From: Streptomyces toxytricini
Lineage (GTDB): Bacteria; Actinomycetota; Actinomycetes; Streptomycetales; Streptomycetaceae
DNA length: 64,000 nt
Direction of reading: 5' to 3'
NCBI RefSeq assembly: GCF_014649915.1
Contig: NZ_BMTY01000023.1
Location: 83,363 to 147,362, forward strand
The notes below the pieces were generated by a model. It did no database searches. It saw nothing but the letters and a program-made list of their open reading frames with translations, and had not been told where the DNA came from. Below are positions 1 through 7,745 of the stretch, in pieces (position 1 is the stretch's first letter; each line of letters begins with the position of its first letter). Both the position numbers and the translations under genes were made by a program.

Positions 1-36
1 GCCGATCAGCCCGGACCGCTTCAATCGCTCAGCCAT
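1..36 (-). CDS. Possible 5' end of a gene leaving the left edge
   Basis: Reading the minus strand from 36, an ATG opens a frame of 12 codons (MAERLKRSGLIG) that runs off the window. Third positions are mostly G or C, as expected for a real gene here, and a purine-rich stretch (GGGAAGCGGGAC) lies just upstream as a possible ribosome binding site. Nothing can be said of function from so short a piece. It could also be chance. Confidence 0.3.
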   Translation of the reverse strand, partial: MAERLKRSGLIG

Positions 37-284
37 GGAAGTCCCGCTTCCCGCCGGCCCAGGACCGGCCCTAGCCCGAGTCCTCCAGCTCCACCTGCCG
101 CCCGGAGGGCGCGCAAGGTGATCCACGCCCAGAGTGCAGCACCAGGCCCGCCCCCGCACCCGGGAGACGGATGGGTACCGCGCCGGGCCGGTCTGAGTAC
201 GACCGCTCATGCCCCGGGCGCCGCCCGCCGCCGACGATGGCGGCACGCGGTGGGGGACACCGCGGTGGAGAACGGAGAACCGCC

Positions 285-947
285 ATGCTCAGCCGCCTCG
301 CCGACGCCCTCGTGCCCGCGTTCGGACGCCTGTCCGTGACCGCGCACACCGGGGCCGACCTCGCGCCGGGCAGCATCATCGCCGCCAACCACACCTCCCT
401 CGCCGACCCGGCCGTCGTCCTCGCCGCCCTGCGCCGCCTCGGTGTCGAACCGGTCGTGATGGCCGCCGCCGGACTGTGGCGGATTCCCGTCCTCGGCCCG
501 CTCCTCGCCCGCGAGGGCCACATCCCCGTCCGCCGCGGCCACCGCAGCGCCGCCGACGCCCTCGACCTGGCCGAAGCCGCCCTGGAACGCGGCAGGCTGG
601 TCCTCATGTACGCCGAAGGCGGCATTCCCACCCGCCGGGACGCCGACGAGGCCGCGCCCGGCGCCTTCCGCAGCGGACTCGCCCGGCTCGCCGAGCGCAC
701 CGGCGCGCCCGTCGTCCCGCTCGGCCAGGCCGGATCCCGGCGTGTGACCTCCGGCAGTGCGGCGAAGCAGATCGCCGGCCTGGCCACCGCGCCGCTGCGC
801 CGCCCGGGGCTCCACGTCCACGTCGGAGCGCCGGTCGGCCTCACCGGCGACAGCGACACCCGCACCCGGCAGGCCCACCGGGCCGTCACCGATGCCTGGC
901 GGACGGCCGCCGCCCGCCTTGAGGAGCCGGCCGCGCCTGCGGCCTGA
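285..947 (+). CDS. 1-acyl-glycerol-3-phosphate acyltransferase (PlsC-like)
   Basis: A 220-residue protein of the PlsC/LPLAT family, which transfers an acyl chain to lysophosphatidic acid or a related acceptor at the inner membrane face. The catalytic HX4D motif is NHTSLAD (H36, D41). A second block GHIPVRRG (residues 79-86) and the EGG-type block (E111-R117) follow in the family order. The frame is open further upstream, but the ATG at 285 is preceded by GGAGAA at 274-279 and puts HX4D at the usual distance from the N terminus. It is short and lacks a clear membrane segment, like many actinobacterial paralogues whose substrate is unknown. It stands alone; the next gene is 155 bases downstream. 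Confidence 0.8.
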   Translation: MLSRLADALVPAFGRLSVTAHTGADLAPGSIIAANHTSLADPAVVLAALRRLGVEPVVMAAAGLWRIPVLGPLLAREGHIPVRRGHRSAADALDLAEAALERGRLVLMYAEGGIPTRRDADEAAPGAFRSGLARLAERTGAPVVPLGQAGSRRVTSGSAAKQIAGLATAPLRRPGLHVHVGAPVGLTGDSDTRTRQAHRAVTDAWRTAAARLEEPAAPAA

Positions 948-1102
948 CCGGTACTCAGGTGGACCGTCCACCGTATCCAACAGGCGGTGCTTTCAAGCCG
1001 AATTCACGGATCCGGTCGTACGCCGCCGCCGGATCGGTAGCGTCCCGTTACGGAAGATCCGGCGCCGGATGAACGGCGACAGCAGCATGACGGAGGACGG
1101 CC

Positions 1103-1477
1103 ATGGCCAACGTGGAAGTTTCGCTGAAGGAAGCGATGACCGCGATCGACGGTGCGCTCGGGGCGGCGCTGGTGGACTACACCAGCGGTATGGCCCTGGG
1201 CACCCTCGGCGGCGGAAAGGACCTGGACCTGACGGTCGCCGCGGCAGGGAACACGGACGTGATCCGGGCCAAGGTCCGCACCATGGAGATGCTGGGGCTC
1301 CAGGACGACCTGGAGGACGTGCTCATCACACTCGGCGGCCAGTACCACCTGATCAGGCTGCTGCGCAGCCGCACCGGCGCGGGCCTGTTCCTCTACCTGG
1401 TGCTGGACAAGGGCAAGTCCAACCTGGCGATGGCCCGCCACCAGCTCCGCCGCATCGAGGCGGAACTGGAGCTTTAG
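1103..1477 (+). CDS. Roadblock/LC7-like small protein
   Basis: A 124-residue soluble protein beginning MANVEVSLKEAM, with GGAGG six bases before the ATG. The pattern of an N-terminal amphipathic helix, the segment GALGAALVDYTSGMALGT, a central helix and a C-terminal strand plus helix resembles the roadblock/LC7 fold used in Streptomyces conservon-type and MglB-like proteins as dimeric scaffolds for small GTPases. The residue pattern is the only support, so the fold call is tentative. No GTPase or histidine kinase partner is adjacent. The upstream region has TAGCGT near 1041, a possible -10. Confidence 0.55.
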   Translation: MANVEVSLKEAMTAIDGALGAALVDYTSGMALGTLGGGKDLDLTVAAAGNTDVIRAKVRTMEMLGLQDDLEDVLITLGGQYHLIRLLRSRTGAGLFLYLVLDKGKSNLAMARHQLRRIEAELEL

Positions 1478-1513
1478 AGGCGCCTGCCCACCGGCCCACG
1501 CATGCCCACGATG

Positions 1514-1527
1514 TGAAGACATCTTCA
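1514..1527. promoter_or_regulatory. Perfect palindrome, possible ArsR operator
   Basis: TGAAGACATCTTCA is a perfect 14-base inverted repeat (arms TGAAGA/TCTTCA, 2-base spacer) and is notably AT-rich for this DNA. It lies 130 bases before the ArsR-family gene. ArsR/SmtB proteins typically bind short AT-rich inverted repeats near their own promoters, so autoregulation is plausible. A second, imperfect inverted repeat (arms 1532-1543 and 1554-1565) follows directly and could be part of the same control region. Confidence 0.4.
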
Positions 1528-1657
1528 AGTCCACACATCCGAAACCGGTCAACTTCGGGTGTGCGCGGGCCGACGGGACGCGACGATGGTGGGGAGGCCG
1601 CGCCGGGCGGGGTGCGCGGCCGGGAACGGTCCGAGGAGCAGCAGGAGCGTCGTGGCT

Positions 1658-2020
1658 ATGCAGGTGCCGCTGTACCAGGCGAAGGCCGAGTTCTTCCGGA
1701 TGCTCGGCCACCCGGTCCGCATCCGGGTCCTCGAACTCCTGCAGAGCGGGCCGATGCCCGTCCGTGAACTCCTCGCACAGATCGACGTGGAGGCGTCCAA
1801 CCTCTCCCAGCAGTTGGCCGTCCTGCGGCGCTCGGGCATCGTGGTGTCCACCCGCGAGGGCTCCACGGTCACCTACGCGCTGGCCGGCGGCGACGTCGCC
1901 GACCTGCTGCGGGCCGCGCGCCGCATCCTGACCGAGATGCTGGCCGGGCGGAACGAACTGCTCGCCGAGCTCAGGCAGGGCCCGCCGACCCATCCCGAGC
2001 CGGCTCCGGCCCGCACCTGA
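1658..2020 (+). CDS. ArsR/SmtB-family transcriptional regulator
   Basis: A 120-residue winged-helix DNA-binding protein. After a short helix (KAEFFRMLGHPVRIRVLELL) comes the helix-turn-helix (MPVRELLAQIDVEASNLSQQLAVLRRSGIV) and a wing (STREGSTVTYAL). No Cys pair of the metal-sensing alpha-3 type is seen, so the signal is probably not arsenite. The frame opens earlier, but the ATG at 1658 gives the normal family N terminus and has AGGAG at 1643-1647; a GTG at 1652 is an alternative start. The next gene is convergent, so the likely target is its own promoter, where a palindrome lies at 1514-1527. Confidence 0.85.
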   Translation: MQVPLYQAKAEFFRMLGHPVRIRVLELLQSGPMPVRELLAQIDVEASNLSQQLAVLRRSGIVVSTREGSTVTYALAGGDVADLLRAARRILTEMLAGRNELLAELRQGPPTHPEPAPART

Positions 2021-2044
2021 GCGGGGCCGTACCCCGCCGGGGCG

Positions 2045-3190
2045 TCAGTCCAGCGGTCCGGACGGTTTCGGGCCGCGCAGCACCACCGGTGCGGGGGTTG
2101 TCCGCTGCACCCACGGCTCGTTCCAGACGAAACCGGCACCGTTGACGTCGCCGTGCGTCCGCCAGACCGTGCCGGCGGTCGTCACGACGTGGACGTAGGC
2201 GTCGTCACCCTGGGCCTCGATGCCGATGGCGCAGGCGTCGGCCGGGAAGCTCGGGTTGGCGGGGTCCGTGCCGGCGGTGACGGGGTTGGTCAGGTCCTGC
2301 CAGACAATCACGGGACCACCGAGGGGCACCGCCCGTCCCGCGAAGGCGACGCCGTCCGTGAGCACCGCGTGGAACTCCTCCGCGCTGGACGGGGCGTAGC
2401 TGTCGATGTCGGAGCACGGCCCCGCGGGCCCGGTCGCACCCGCGGCCCCGGCGGCGCCCGTGGCTCCCGCCTCGCCGGTGGCCCCGGTGGCCCCGGTCGG
2501 ACCGGCGGGTCCGGCGGCTCCCGCCGCCCCCGCTTCACCCGTGGCCCCGGTGGGGCCGGCGGCTCCCGTGGCTCCCGGCTGTCCGGTTTCGCCCGTCGCC
2601 CCGGTCGCCCCCGTCGCCCCGGTCGGGCCGGCGGGCCCCGGGGCGCCCGCCGCGCCCGTCGCTCCCGCTACCCCGTCCAGGCCGTCCTGCCCGTCCACTC
2701 CGTCGTCACCGGCAGGGCCCGTCGGCCCGGCCGGGCCGGCAGGTCCGGTCGGACCCGTCGGCCCCTTCGGCCCGGCCGGCCCCTTCGGCCCCGTCGGACC
2801 CCTCTGGCACCTGGCGCGGTCGTCCTCGGCTTCGGTCTGCTGCGCGAGCGGCGCGGGCTGCTGCCGGCTCTCCGTGTAGCGGCCCAGCACGTCGGCCGCG
2901 AGGTAGTGCGGGGGCGCCTCGTCCACGCCGCCCGACGGCGGACCGGCCTGCCCCGGCCCGGCGGCGGCCGCGCCGGGCTCATGCGGTGCGCCTTCAGGGC
3001 AGGGTCCCTCGTCCCCCGGGGCAGCCGGTGCACCGGCGAGCGTGGCGGCGGTGAGCGGCACGACCGCGGCCGTCGGACTCGTGAACCCCGTCAGCACGAG
3101 GGCGAGCGACGCGAGTGCACCGCCCCTGAGCCACGTGACGCGGCCCGGAAGGGGGCCGAAAGGGGACCGGGGGGTGCGCCCAGGGATCAT
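2045..3190 (-). CDS. Secreted collagen-like protein (Gly-X-Y repeats)
   Basis: A 381-residue protein with an N-terminal hydrophobic signal segment (about residues 22-45), a spacer of some 85 residues, then an uninterrupted collagen-like domain of Gly-X-Y triplets from G131 to about P258 (about 42 triplets). Early triplets are GPT/GPK/GPA, the middle has acidic ones (GDDGVDGQDGLDG), later ones are GAT/GAA/GEA. Single cysteines flank the triplets on both sides (C128, C259). A C-terminal region of about 120 residues has no family I recognise. Bacterial collagens form trimeric rods on the cell surface; that role is inferred. GAGGAGA precedes the ATG. The neighbouring chitinase is divergent. Confidence 0.8.
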   Translation of the reverse strand: MIPGRTPRSPFGPLPGRVTWLRGGALASLALVLTGFTSPTAAVVPLTAATLAGAPAAPGDEGPCPEGAPHEPGAAAAGPGQAGPPSGGVDEAPPHYLAADVLGRYTESRQQPAPLAQQTEAEDDRARCQRGPTGPKGPAGPKGPTGPTGPAGPAGPTGPAGDDGVDGQDGLDGVAGATGAAGAPGPAGPTGATGATGATGETGQPGATGAAGPTGATGEAGAAGAAGPAGPTGATGATGEAGATGAAGAAGATGPAGPCSDIDSYAPSSAEEFHAVLTDGVAFAGRAVPLGGPVIVWQDLTNPVTAGTDPANPSFPADACAIGIEAQGDDAYVHVVTTAGTVWRTHGDVNGAGFVWNEPWVQRTTPAPVVLRGPKPSGPLD

Positions 3191-3481
3191 GCACGTCTCC
3201 TCGACGAGGCGGGTGGTCCTCCGGCTTATCGGACGGCAACCCCCCGCCCTTGACGAGAAGGATCGTCATATCGACGGATCGGCCTATGAATTGCCTCCTG
3301 ACGGGTGCACGTCCGCCTACCGTGCGGGGTCGGCGCCTCCGCCCCGTTAACCCTCCCCGATCCCTTCCTTAAGCCCGCCTCAAGATCGGGGCAGCGGGGC
3401 CCGGACAGGCGTTTTGCCCGGTTCCGGATCGCTAGCGTGCTGCCCCGTCCCCCCGTCCCCGCACCGATGAGGCAGGCAGTC

Positions 3482-4972
3482 ATGACCCGGAACTCACACC
3501 GCCGCAGGCTCGGCGGCAAGGCCAAGGCGGCCGGCGCGCTCGCCCTGACGGCAGCCGTCGGCGGCACCGCGCTCGCCCTGACCGGCACCGCCCAGGCCGC
3601 CTCCGCAGGCGCCGCCTTCACGCGGTCCAGCAGCTGGTCCACCGGCTACACCGGCCAGTACGTCATCACGAACACCGGCCGGGAGACCCTGAAGGACTGG
3701 ACGCTGGAGTTCGACCTGCCCGCCGGCACGACCCTCTCCTCCCTCTGGAACGGCGAACAGACCGTCAGCGGCAGCCGGGTCACGGTCAAGCCGCCCCGCT
3801 GGGCCACCGAGGGCCTCGCCCCCGGAGCCTCCACCACCGTCGGGTTCGTCACCGCGGCCCAGAGCGCCCCCGGCAACCCCACCGGCTGCCTGATCAACAA
3901 GGCCGCGTGCGGCCCCGGCACCGGCCCGGCGCCCAGCCCCAGCGGCCGCCCCACCACCGCTCCCACCGCCACTGCCGCCCCCACCACGCAGCCGACGAGC
4001 CGGCCCACGGCCACGGCCTCGCCGACCAGCCCCGCGCCGAAGCCCACCGCCACCTCCACCGGCCGCCCGCCCGGCGGGGCCGGCGCCCGCTTCGCGCCGT
4101 ACGTGGACACCTCGCTCTATCCGGCATACGACCTCCTCGCCACCGCCGACCAGACCGGCGTCAAGGAGTTCAACCTGGCCTTCGTCACCTCGGGCGGCGG
4201 CTGCAACCCGATGTGGGGCGGCACCACCGCTCTCGGCTCCGACCGCGTCGCCTCCCAGATCGCGGCCCTGCGCGCCAAGGGCGGCGACGTCCGCGTCTCC
4301 TTCGGCGGCGCCGCCGGCTCCGAGCTCGCCCTCACCTGCTCCTCCGCCGCCGAGCTGGCGGCCGCGTACGGCAAGGTCGTCGAGGCGTACGGGCTCACCA
4401 AGGCCGACTTCGACGTGGAGGGCGCCGCCCTGCCCGACAAGGCCGCCAACACGCGGCGCGCCCAGGCCATCGCCCTCCTGCAGAAGAAGCATCCCGGGCT
4501 CGACGTCTCCTTCACCCTGCCCGTCATGCCGGAGGGGCTGACCCAGCCCGGCGTCGACCTGCTCGCCGACGCCAAGCGGGGCGGCGTGGCCGTCTCCGCC
4601 GTCAATGTCATGGCCATGGACTACGGGCCGGCGTACAGCGGTGACATGGGCGGCTACGCCATCCAGGCGGCCACCGCGACGCAGGCGCAGGTCAAGGGTG
4701 TCTTCGGGCTGTCCGACGCCGAGGCGTGGAAGAAGGTCGCCGTGACGCCGATGATCGGCGTCAACGACGTCGTGACCGAGATATTCACCGTCGAGGACGC
4801 CGGACAGCTCGCCGACTTCGCCCGCGCCAAGGGGCTGGGCTGGCTGTCCATGTGGTCCGGGGCCCGAGACAAGCAGTGCCCCGGCGGCGCGAAGAACCAG
4901 GCCGACGCCACCTGCTCCTCCATCCTCCAGGAGCCGCTGGCCTTCACGAAGGCCTTCGCTGCCCGCTCCTGA
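3482..4972 (+). CDS. Secreted chitinase, CBM2-type module plus GH18
   Basis: A 496-residue endo-acting chitinase-type glycoside hydrolase. Signal peptide about 1-40 with basic N terminus (HRRRLGGK) and AQA-type cleavage; a family 2-like carbohydrate-binding module about 44-143 with exposed Trp residues and terminal Cys; a Pro/Thr linker about 145-198; a GH18 barrel from about 203 to the end. The catalytic motif is ADFDVEG (D309, D311, E313 as proton donor). The ATG at 3482 was chosen because it starts the signal peptide; ATG 3467 is possible. Upstream (3191-3481) I see TAGCGT at 3433 as a possible -10, but not the 12-base direct repeats known before several Streptomyces chitinase genes. Confidence 0.9.
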   Translation: MTRNSHRRRLGGKAKAAGALALTAAVGGTALALTGTAQAASAGAAFTRSSSWSTGYTGQYVITNTGRETLKDWTLEFDLPAGTTLSSLWNGEQTVSGSRVTVKPPRWATEGLAPGASTTVGFVTAAQSAPGNPTGCLINKAACGPGTGPAPSPSGRPTTAPTATAAPTTQPTSRPTATASPTSPAPKPTATSTGRPPGGAGARFAPYVDTSLYPAYDLLATADQTGVKEFNLAFVTSGGGCNPMWGGTTALGSDRVASQIAALRAKGGDVRVSFGGAAGSELALTCSSAAELAAAYGKVVEAYGLTKADFDVEGAALPDKAANTRRAQAIALLQKKHPGLDVSFTLPVMPEGLTQPGVDLLADAKRGGVAVSAVNVMAMDYGPAYSGDMGGYAIQAATATQAQVKGVFGLSDAEAWKKVAVTPMIGVNDVVTEIFTVEDAGQLADFARAKGLGWLSMWSGARDKQCPGGAKNQADATCSSILQEPLAFTKAFAARS

Positions 4973-4992
4973 CTCCCGGGCCCCGTACGGCC

Positions 4993-5039
4993 GCCTCTGC
5001 CCCGGGGGCCGGGAGGGGGCGGCCGGACGGGGCAGAGGC
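4993..5039 (+). terminator. Hairpin terminator after the chitinase gene
   Basis: A 12-base perfect inverted repeat (GCCTCTGCCCCG, 4993-5004, and its complement 5028-5039) around a G-rich loop, starting 20 bases after the chitinase stop codon. There is no T run, which is usual for Streptomyces hairpin terminators. Confidence 0.6.
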
Positions 5040-5119
5040 CGGCCCGCCCCACCCCACCTCGCCGCCGCCCGGCCGCGCCCGGAGCGCGCGAACGGCCGGC
5101 CCTGGGCCACCATGGTCAC

Positions 5120-7381
5120 GTGGGAGACACACCGGCGCGGGACCCCGGGGCCGGCCACCGGCGGCTGGGCGAGGCGCTGCTCGACCTCCGCGCCGCGGCC
5201 GGCGCGTCCATCGGCATGCTGTACCTGCCGGCGCCCACGCAGGGCATGCTGCACCTCGCGCTCACGATCGGCGTGGCCCGGGAATTCGCCGTCCCCTGGT
5301 CCCGGGTCGGGCTGCGGGACCCCATCCCGGTCGCCGACGCCGTCCGCGAGCGGCGGCTGGTGTGGCTGGGCGGCCAGGAGGAGACGGCGAGCCGGTACCC
5401 GCGCCTCGGCCTCGTCGTCCCGTACCGCTTCTCCCTCGCCGCCACGCCGCTCGACACCGAGCCCGACGCGGGCGCGGCGGCGGGCGCAGGGCTGGTCATG
5501 CTGTGGCCCGGCTCCCACGGGCACGAGCTCGCCGAGCGCGAGCGGGAGGCCCTCGCGGCGGGGTGCGCGCGCCTCGCCGGAATCCTGCGCCGGGCCGCGG
5601 ACGACGGCCACCCCGTCCGGGCGGCCGCCCACCCGGTCATCCTCGCGCCGCGGCCGCCGCCCACCCCGGGGCCCGTCGAGGCGGCCGCCGCCATGGCCTT
5701 CATCCGGCGGCTGCCCGGCGGCAGCTGCGCACTGGACCTGAACGGGAAGATCACCTTCATCACCCAGGAGGCCGCCGACCTGCTCGGCTCCCCGGTCCGG
5801 CGGCTCGTCGGCGCGCTGCCGTGGGAGGCCCTGCCCTGGATGGACACCCCCGCCATCGAGGAGCACTACCGGGCGGCCGTGATGAGCCGGCTGCCGCGCA
5901 GCTTCACCGCCGTGCACCCGGCCGGCCACCGGGTGCGCTTCGACCTCCATCCCGACGACTCGGGGATCAGCGTCCGGATCACCGCCGACGACGGACCCGC
6001 CGCCGCCGAGGGGGCCCTCGGCCCCGACGTGGCCGTCGAACCGCCGCCTCCGCCTCCGCCTCCGCCCCCGCCCGCGCACGCCCGCCCCGCGGCCGCGGCG
6101 GACGCCGCCGCCCGCCCTCCCGCGGCGTCCGAGCCGGGCCCGGAGCAGCGGGTGGCCCCCGGCCCCAGCCGGGCCACCGCCCTCTACCAGCTGATGCATT
6201 TGGCGGCCAGCCTCACCGAGGCCGCGCACGCGCAGGACGTCGTCGACAAGGCGGCCGACCAGCTGGTGCCCGCGCTCGGCGCCCAGGCCATGGCCCTGCT
6301 CGTCGAGGAGGAGCGCCGCCTGCGCATCGTCGGCCACCGCGGCTACACCGACGAGCTCATGGCCCGCTTCGACGGCCTGCCCGTCACCGGCGAGAGCCCG
6401 ACGACCGAGGTCATCCGGACCCGCACCCCGCTGTTCTTCGAGAGCCCGGCCGCACTGCTGGCGGCCTACCCCGGCACCGACATCGAGGACGGCATGGGAG
6501 CCTGGGGCTTCGTTCCGCTCATCACCTCCAACCGGCCGGTGGGCTGCCTCGTCCTCGCGTACTCCCGCCCCCGGCCCTTCGCCGCCGGCGAGAAGGCCGT
6601 CCTCATCTCGCTGGCGGGCCTGATCGCCCAGGCCCTGGAGCGTGCCCGGCTCTACGACTCCGCCTACCAGCTGGCCCGCAGCCTCCAGACCGGGCTGCTG
6701 CCCCACGACCTGCCGCACGTCCCCCGCCTTGAGGTGGCCGCCCGCTACCTGCCCGCCGGGCACGGCCTGGACATCGGCGGCGACTTCTACGACCTGATCC
6801 ACATCGACGGCACGACGGCCGCCGCCGCGATCGGCGACGTCCAGGGCCACAACGTCGGCGCCGCCGCCCTGATGGGCCAGGTCCGCACCGCGGTGCACGC
6901 CTCGGCCGGAGCCCCGCCCGCCGAGGTCCTCGCCCGCACCAACCGGCTGCTCACCGACCTGGAGCCCGGCCTGTTCACCAGCTGCCTGTACGCGCACATC
7001 GACCTCGGCCGCCACCGGGCCCGCCTGGCCACCGCCGGGCACCCGCCGCCGCTGCTGCGCCGCGCCGACGGCACCGCGGAGGTCGTCGACCTCCCGCCCG
7101 GGCTGCTGCTCGGCATCGACCCCGACGCCGGCTACACGGCCGCCGAGATCCCCTTCGAGCCGGGGTCCCTGCTCGCCCTCTACACCGACGGGCTCGTCGA
7201 GAGCCCGGCACTCGACATCGAGGAGACCATCGCCGGGGTCGCGGCCCACCTCGCCCGCGCCGCGGGGGACCGGCCCCTCGAAGCGGTCGCGGACGACCTC
7301 CTGAGCCACGCCCGCGGCCGGGTGCCCGCGACCGACGACATCGCGCTCCTGCTGCTGCGCTCCCGCCTCCCCGGCGACTGA
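5120..7381 (+). CDS. SpoIIE/PP2C serine phosphatase with GAF and PAS domains
   Basis: A 753-residue multidomain signalling protein. An N-terminal GAF-like region (about 10-165), a PAS-like domain (about 188-295), a run of 11 prolines at 6041-6073 and a low-complexity linker, a second GAF domain (about 350-510), then a SpoIIE-type PP2C phosphatase (about 525-750) with the metal-binding blocks GGDFYDL, GDVQGHN, AGHPPP, YTDGLVE and DDIALL. Such proteins usually dephosphorylate anti-anti-sigma factors in partner-switching circuits; no anti-sigma partner lies nearby. The start is a GTG with no good ribosome binding site, so the true start could differ slightly. No transmembrane segment: cytosolic. 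Confidence 0.88.
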   Translation: MGDTPARDPGAGHRRLGEALLDLRAAAGASIGMLYLPAPTQGMLHLALTIGVAREFAVPWSRVGLRDPIPVADAVRERRLVWLGGQEETASRYPRLGLVVPYRFSLAATPLDTEPDAGAAAGAGLVMLWPGSHGHELAEREREALAAGCARLAGILRRAADDGHPVRAAAHPVILAPRPPPTPGPVEAAAAMAFIRRLPGGSCALDLNGKITFITQEAADLLGSPVRRLVGALPWEALPWMDTPAIEEHYRAAVMSRLPRSFTAVHPAGHRVRFDLHPDDSGISVRITADDGPAAAEGALGPDVAVEPPPPPPPPPPPAHARPAAAADAAARPPAASEPGPEQRVAPGPSRATALYQLMHLAASLTEAAHAQDVVDKAADQLVPALGAQAMALLVEEERRLRIVGHRGYTDELMARFDGLPVTGESPTTEVIRTRTPLFFESPAALLAAYPGTDIEDGMGAWGFVPLITSNRPVGCLVLAYSRPRPFAAGEKAVLISLAGLIAQALERARLYDSAYQLARSLQTGLLPHDLPHVPRLEVAARYLPAGHGLDIGGDFYDLIHIDGTTAAAAIGDVQGHNVGAAALMGQVRTAVHASAGAPPAEVLARTNRLLTDLEPGLFTSCLYAHIDLGRHRARLATAGHPPPLLRRADGTAEVVDLPPGLLLGIDPDAGYTAAEIPFEPGSLLALYTDGLVESPALDIEETIAGVAAHLARAAGDRPLEAVADDLLSHARGRVPATDDIALLLLRSRLPGD

Positions 7382-7745
7382 GCCGCCGCCCGCCCCTCGT
7401 ACGCGGACCGCACCGACGACTTCCGGACACGGGCGGCCTCGACCCCGGCCACCGCGCGGAACCGATCCCGCCGATCTGCGTACCCGCCCCACCGCACCCT
7501 CCGGGCATCCGCCGCGACGCGTGACGGGCGGTAACCCCGTTGTCCTGCAAGGGCGCAGAGCCTCCCGGGCGCCTCCGGAACCCGGACGGCGGTGACGGAC
7601 CGCGGCGCCCGGGACACGCGCCGTCGATCTCCCGGTACGCCCACGATGGCCTGATATCGACGTTTGTGATGGACATGCCTGGCATGATGCGCCGCACGTT
7701 ACTTGCCGGTAGCGCAATTCCCCCCAACCAGAAGGTCCTACGTAC
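7382..7745 (+). other. Intergenic region upstream of the lipoprotein gene
   Basis: 364 bases with no supportable gene. It is less GC-rich near its right end. The sequence TTACTTGCCGGTA at 7699-7711 is an imperfect inverted repeat placed where an operator or promoter of the downstream lipoprotein gene would be. GAAGG at 7731-7735 is the likely ribosome binding site of that gene. Confidence 0.4.

Noticed and set aside
2400..2810. Regular short repeats that could be mistaken for a CRISPR array
   Set aside because: They are 9-base collagen triplet codons in frame, without constant repeats or unique spacers. The repeats at 11500-11800 are likewise propeller repeats of vgb.
2153..3253. Plus-strand frame opposite the collagen-like gene
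   Set aside because: Its Arg/Gly/Pro repeats are simply the complement of the Gly-X-Y codons; no start with a ribosome binding site.
3191..3481. Chitin-responsive direct repeats before the chitinase gene
   Set aside because: The 12-base direct repeat known from several Streptomyces chitinase promoters was looked for and not found.
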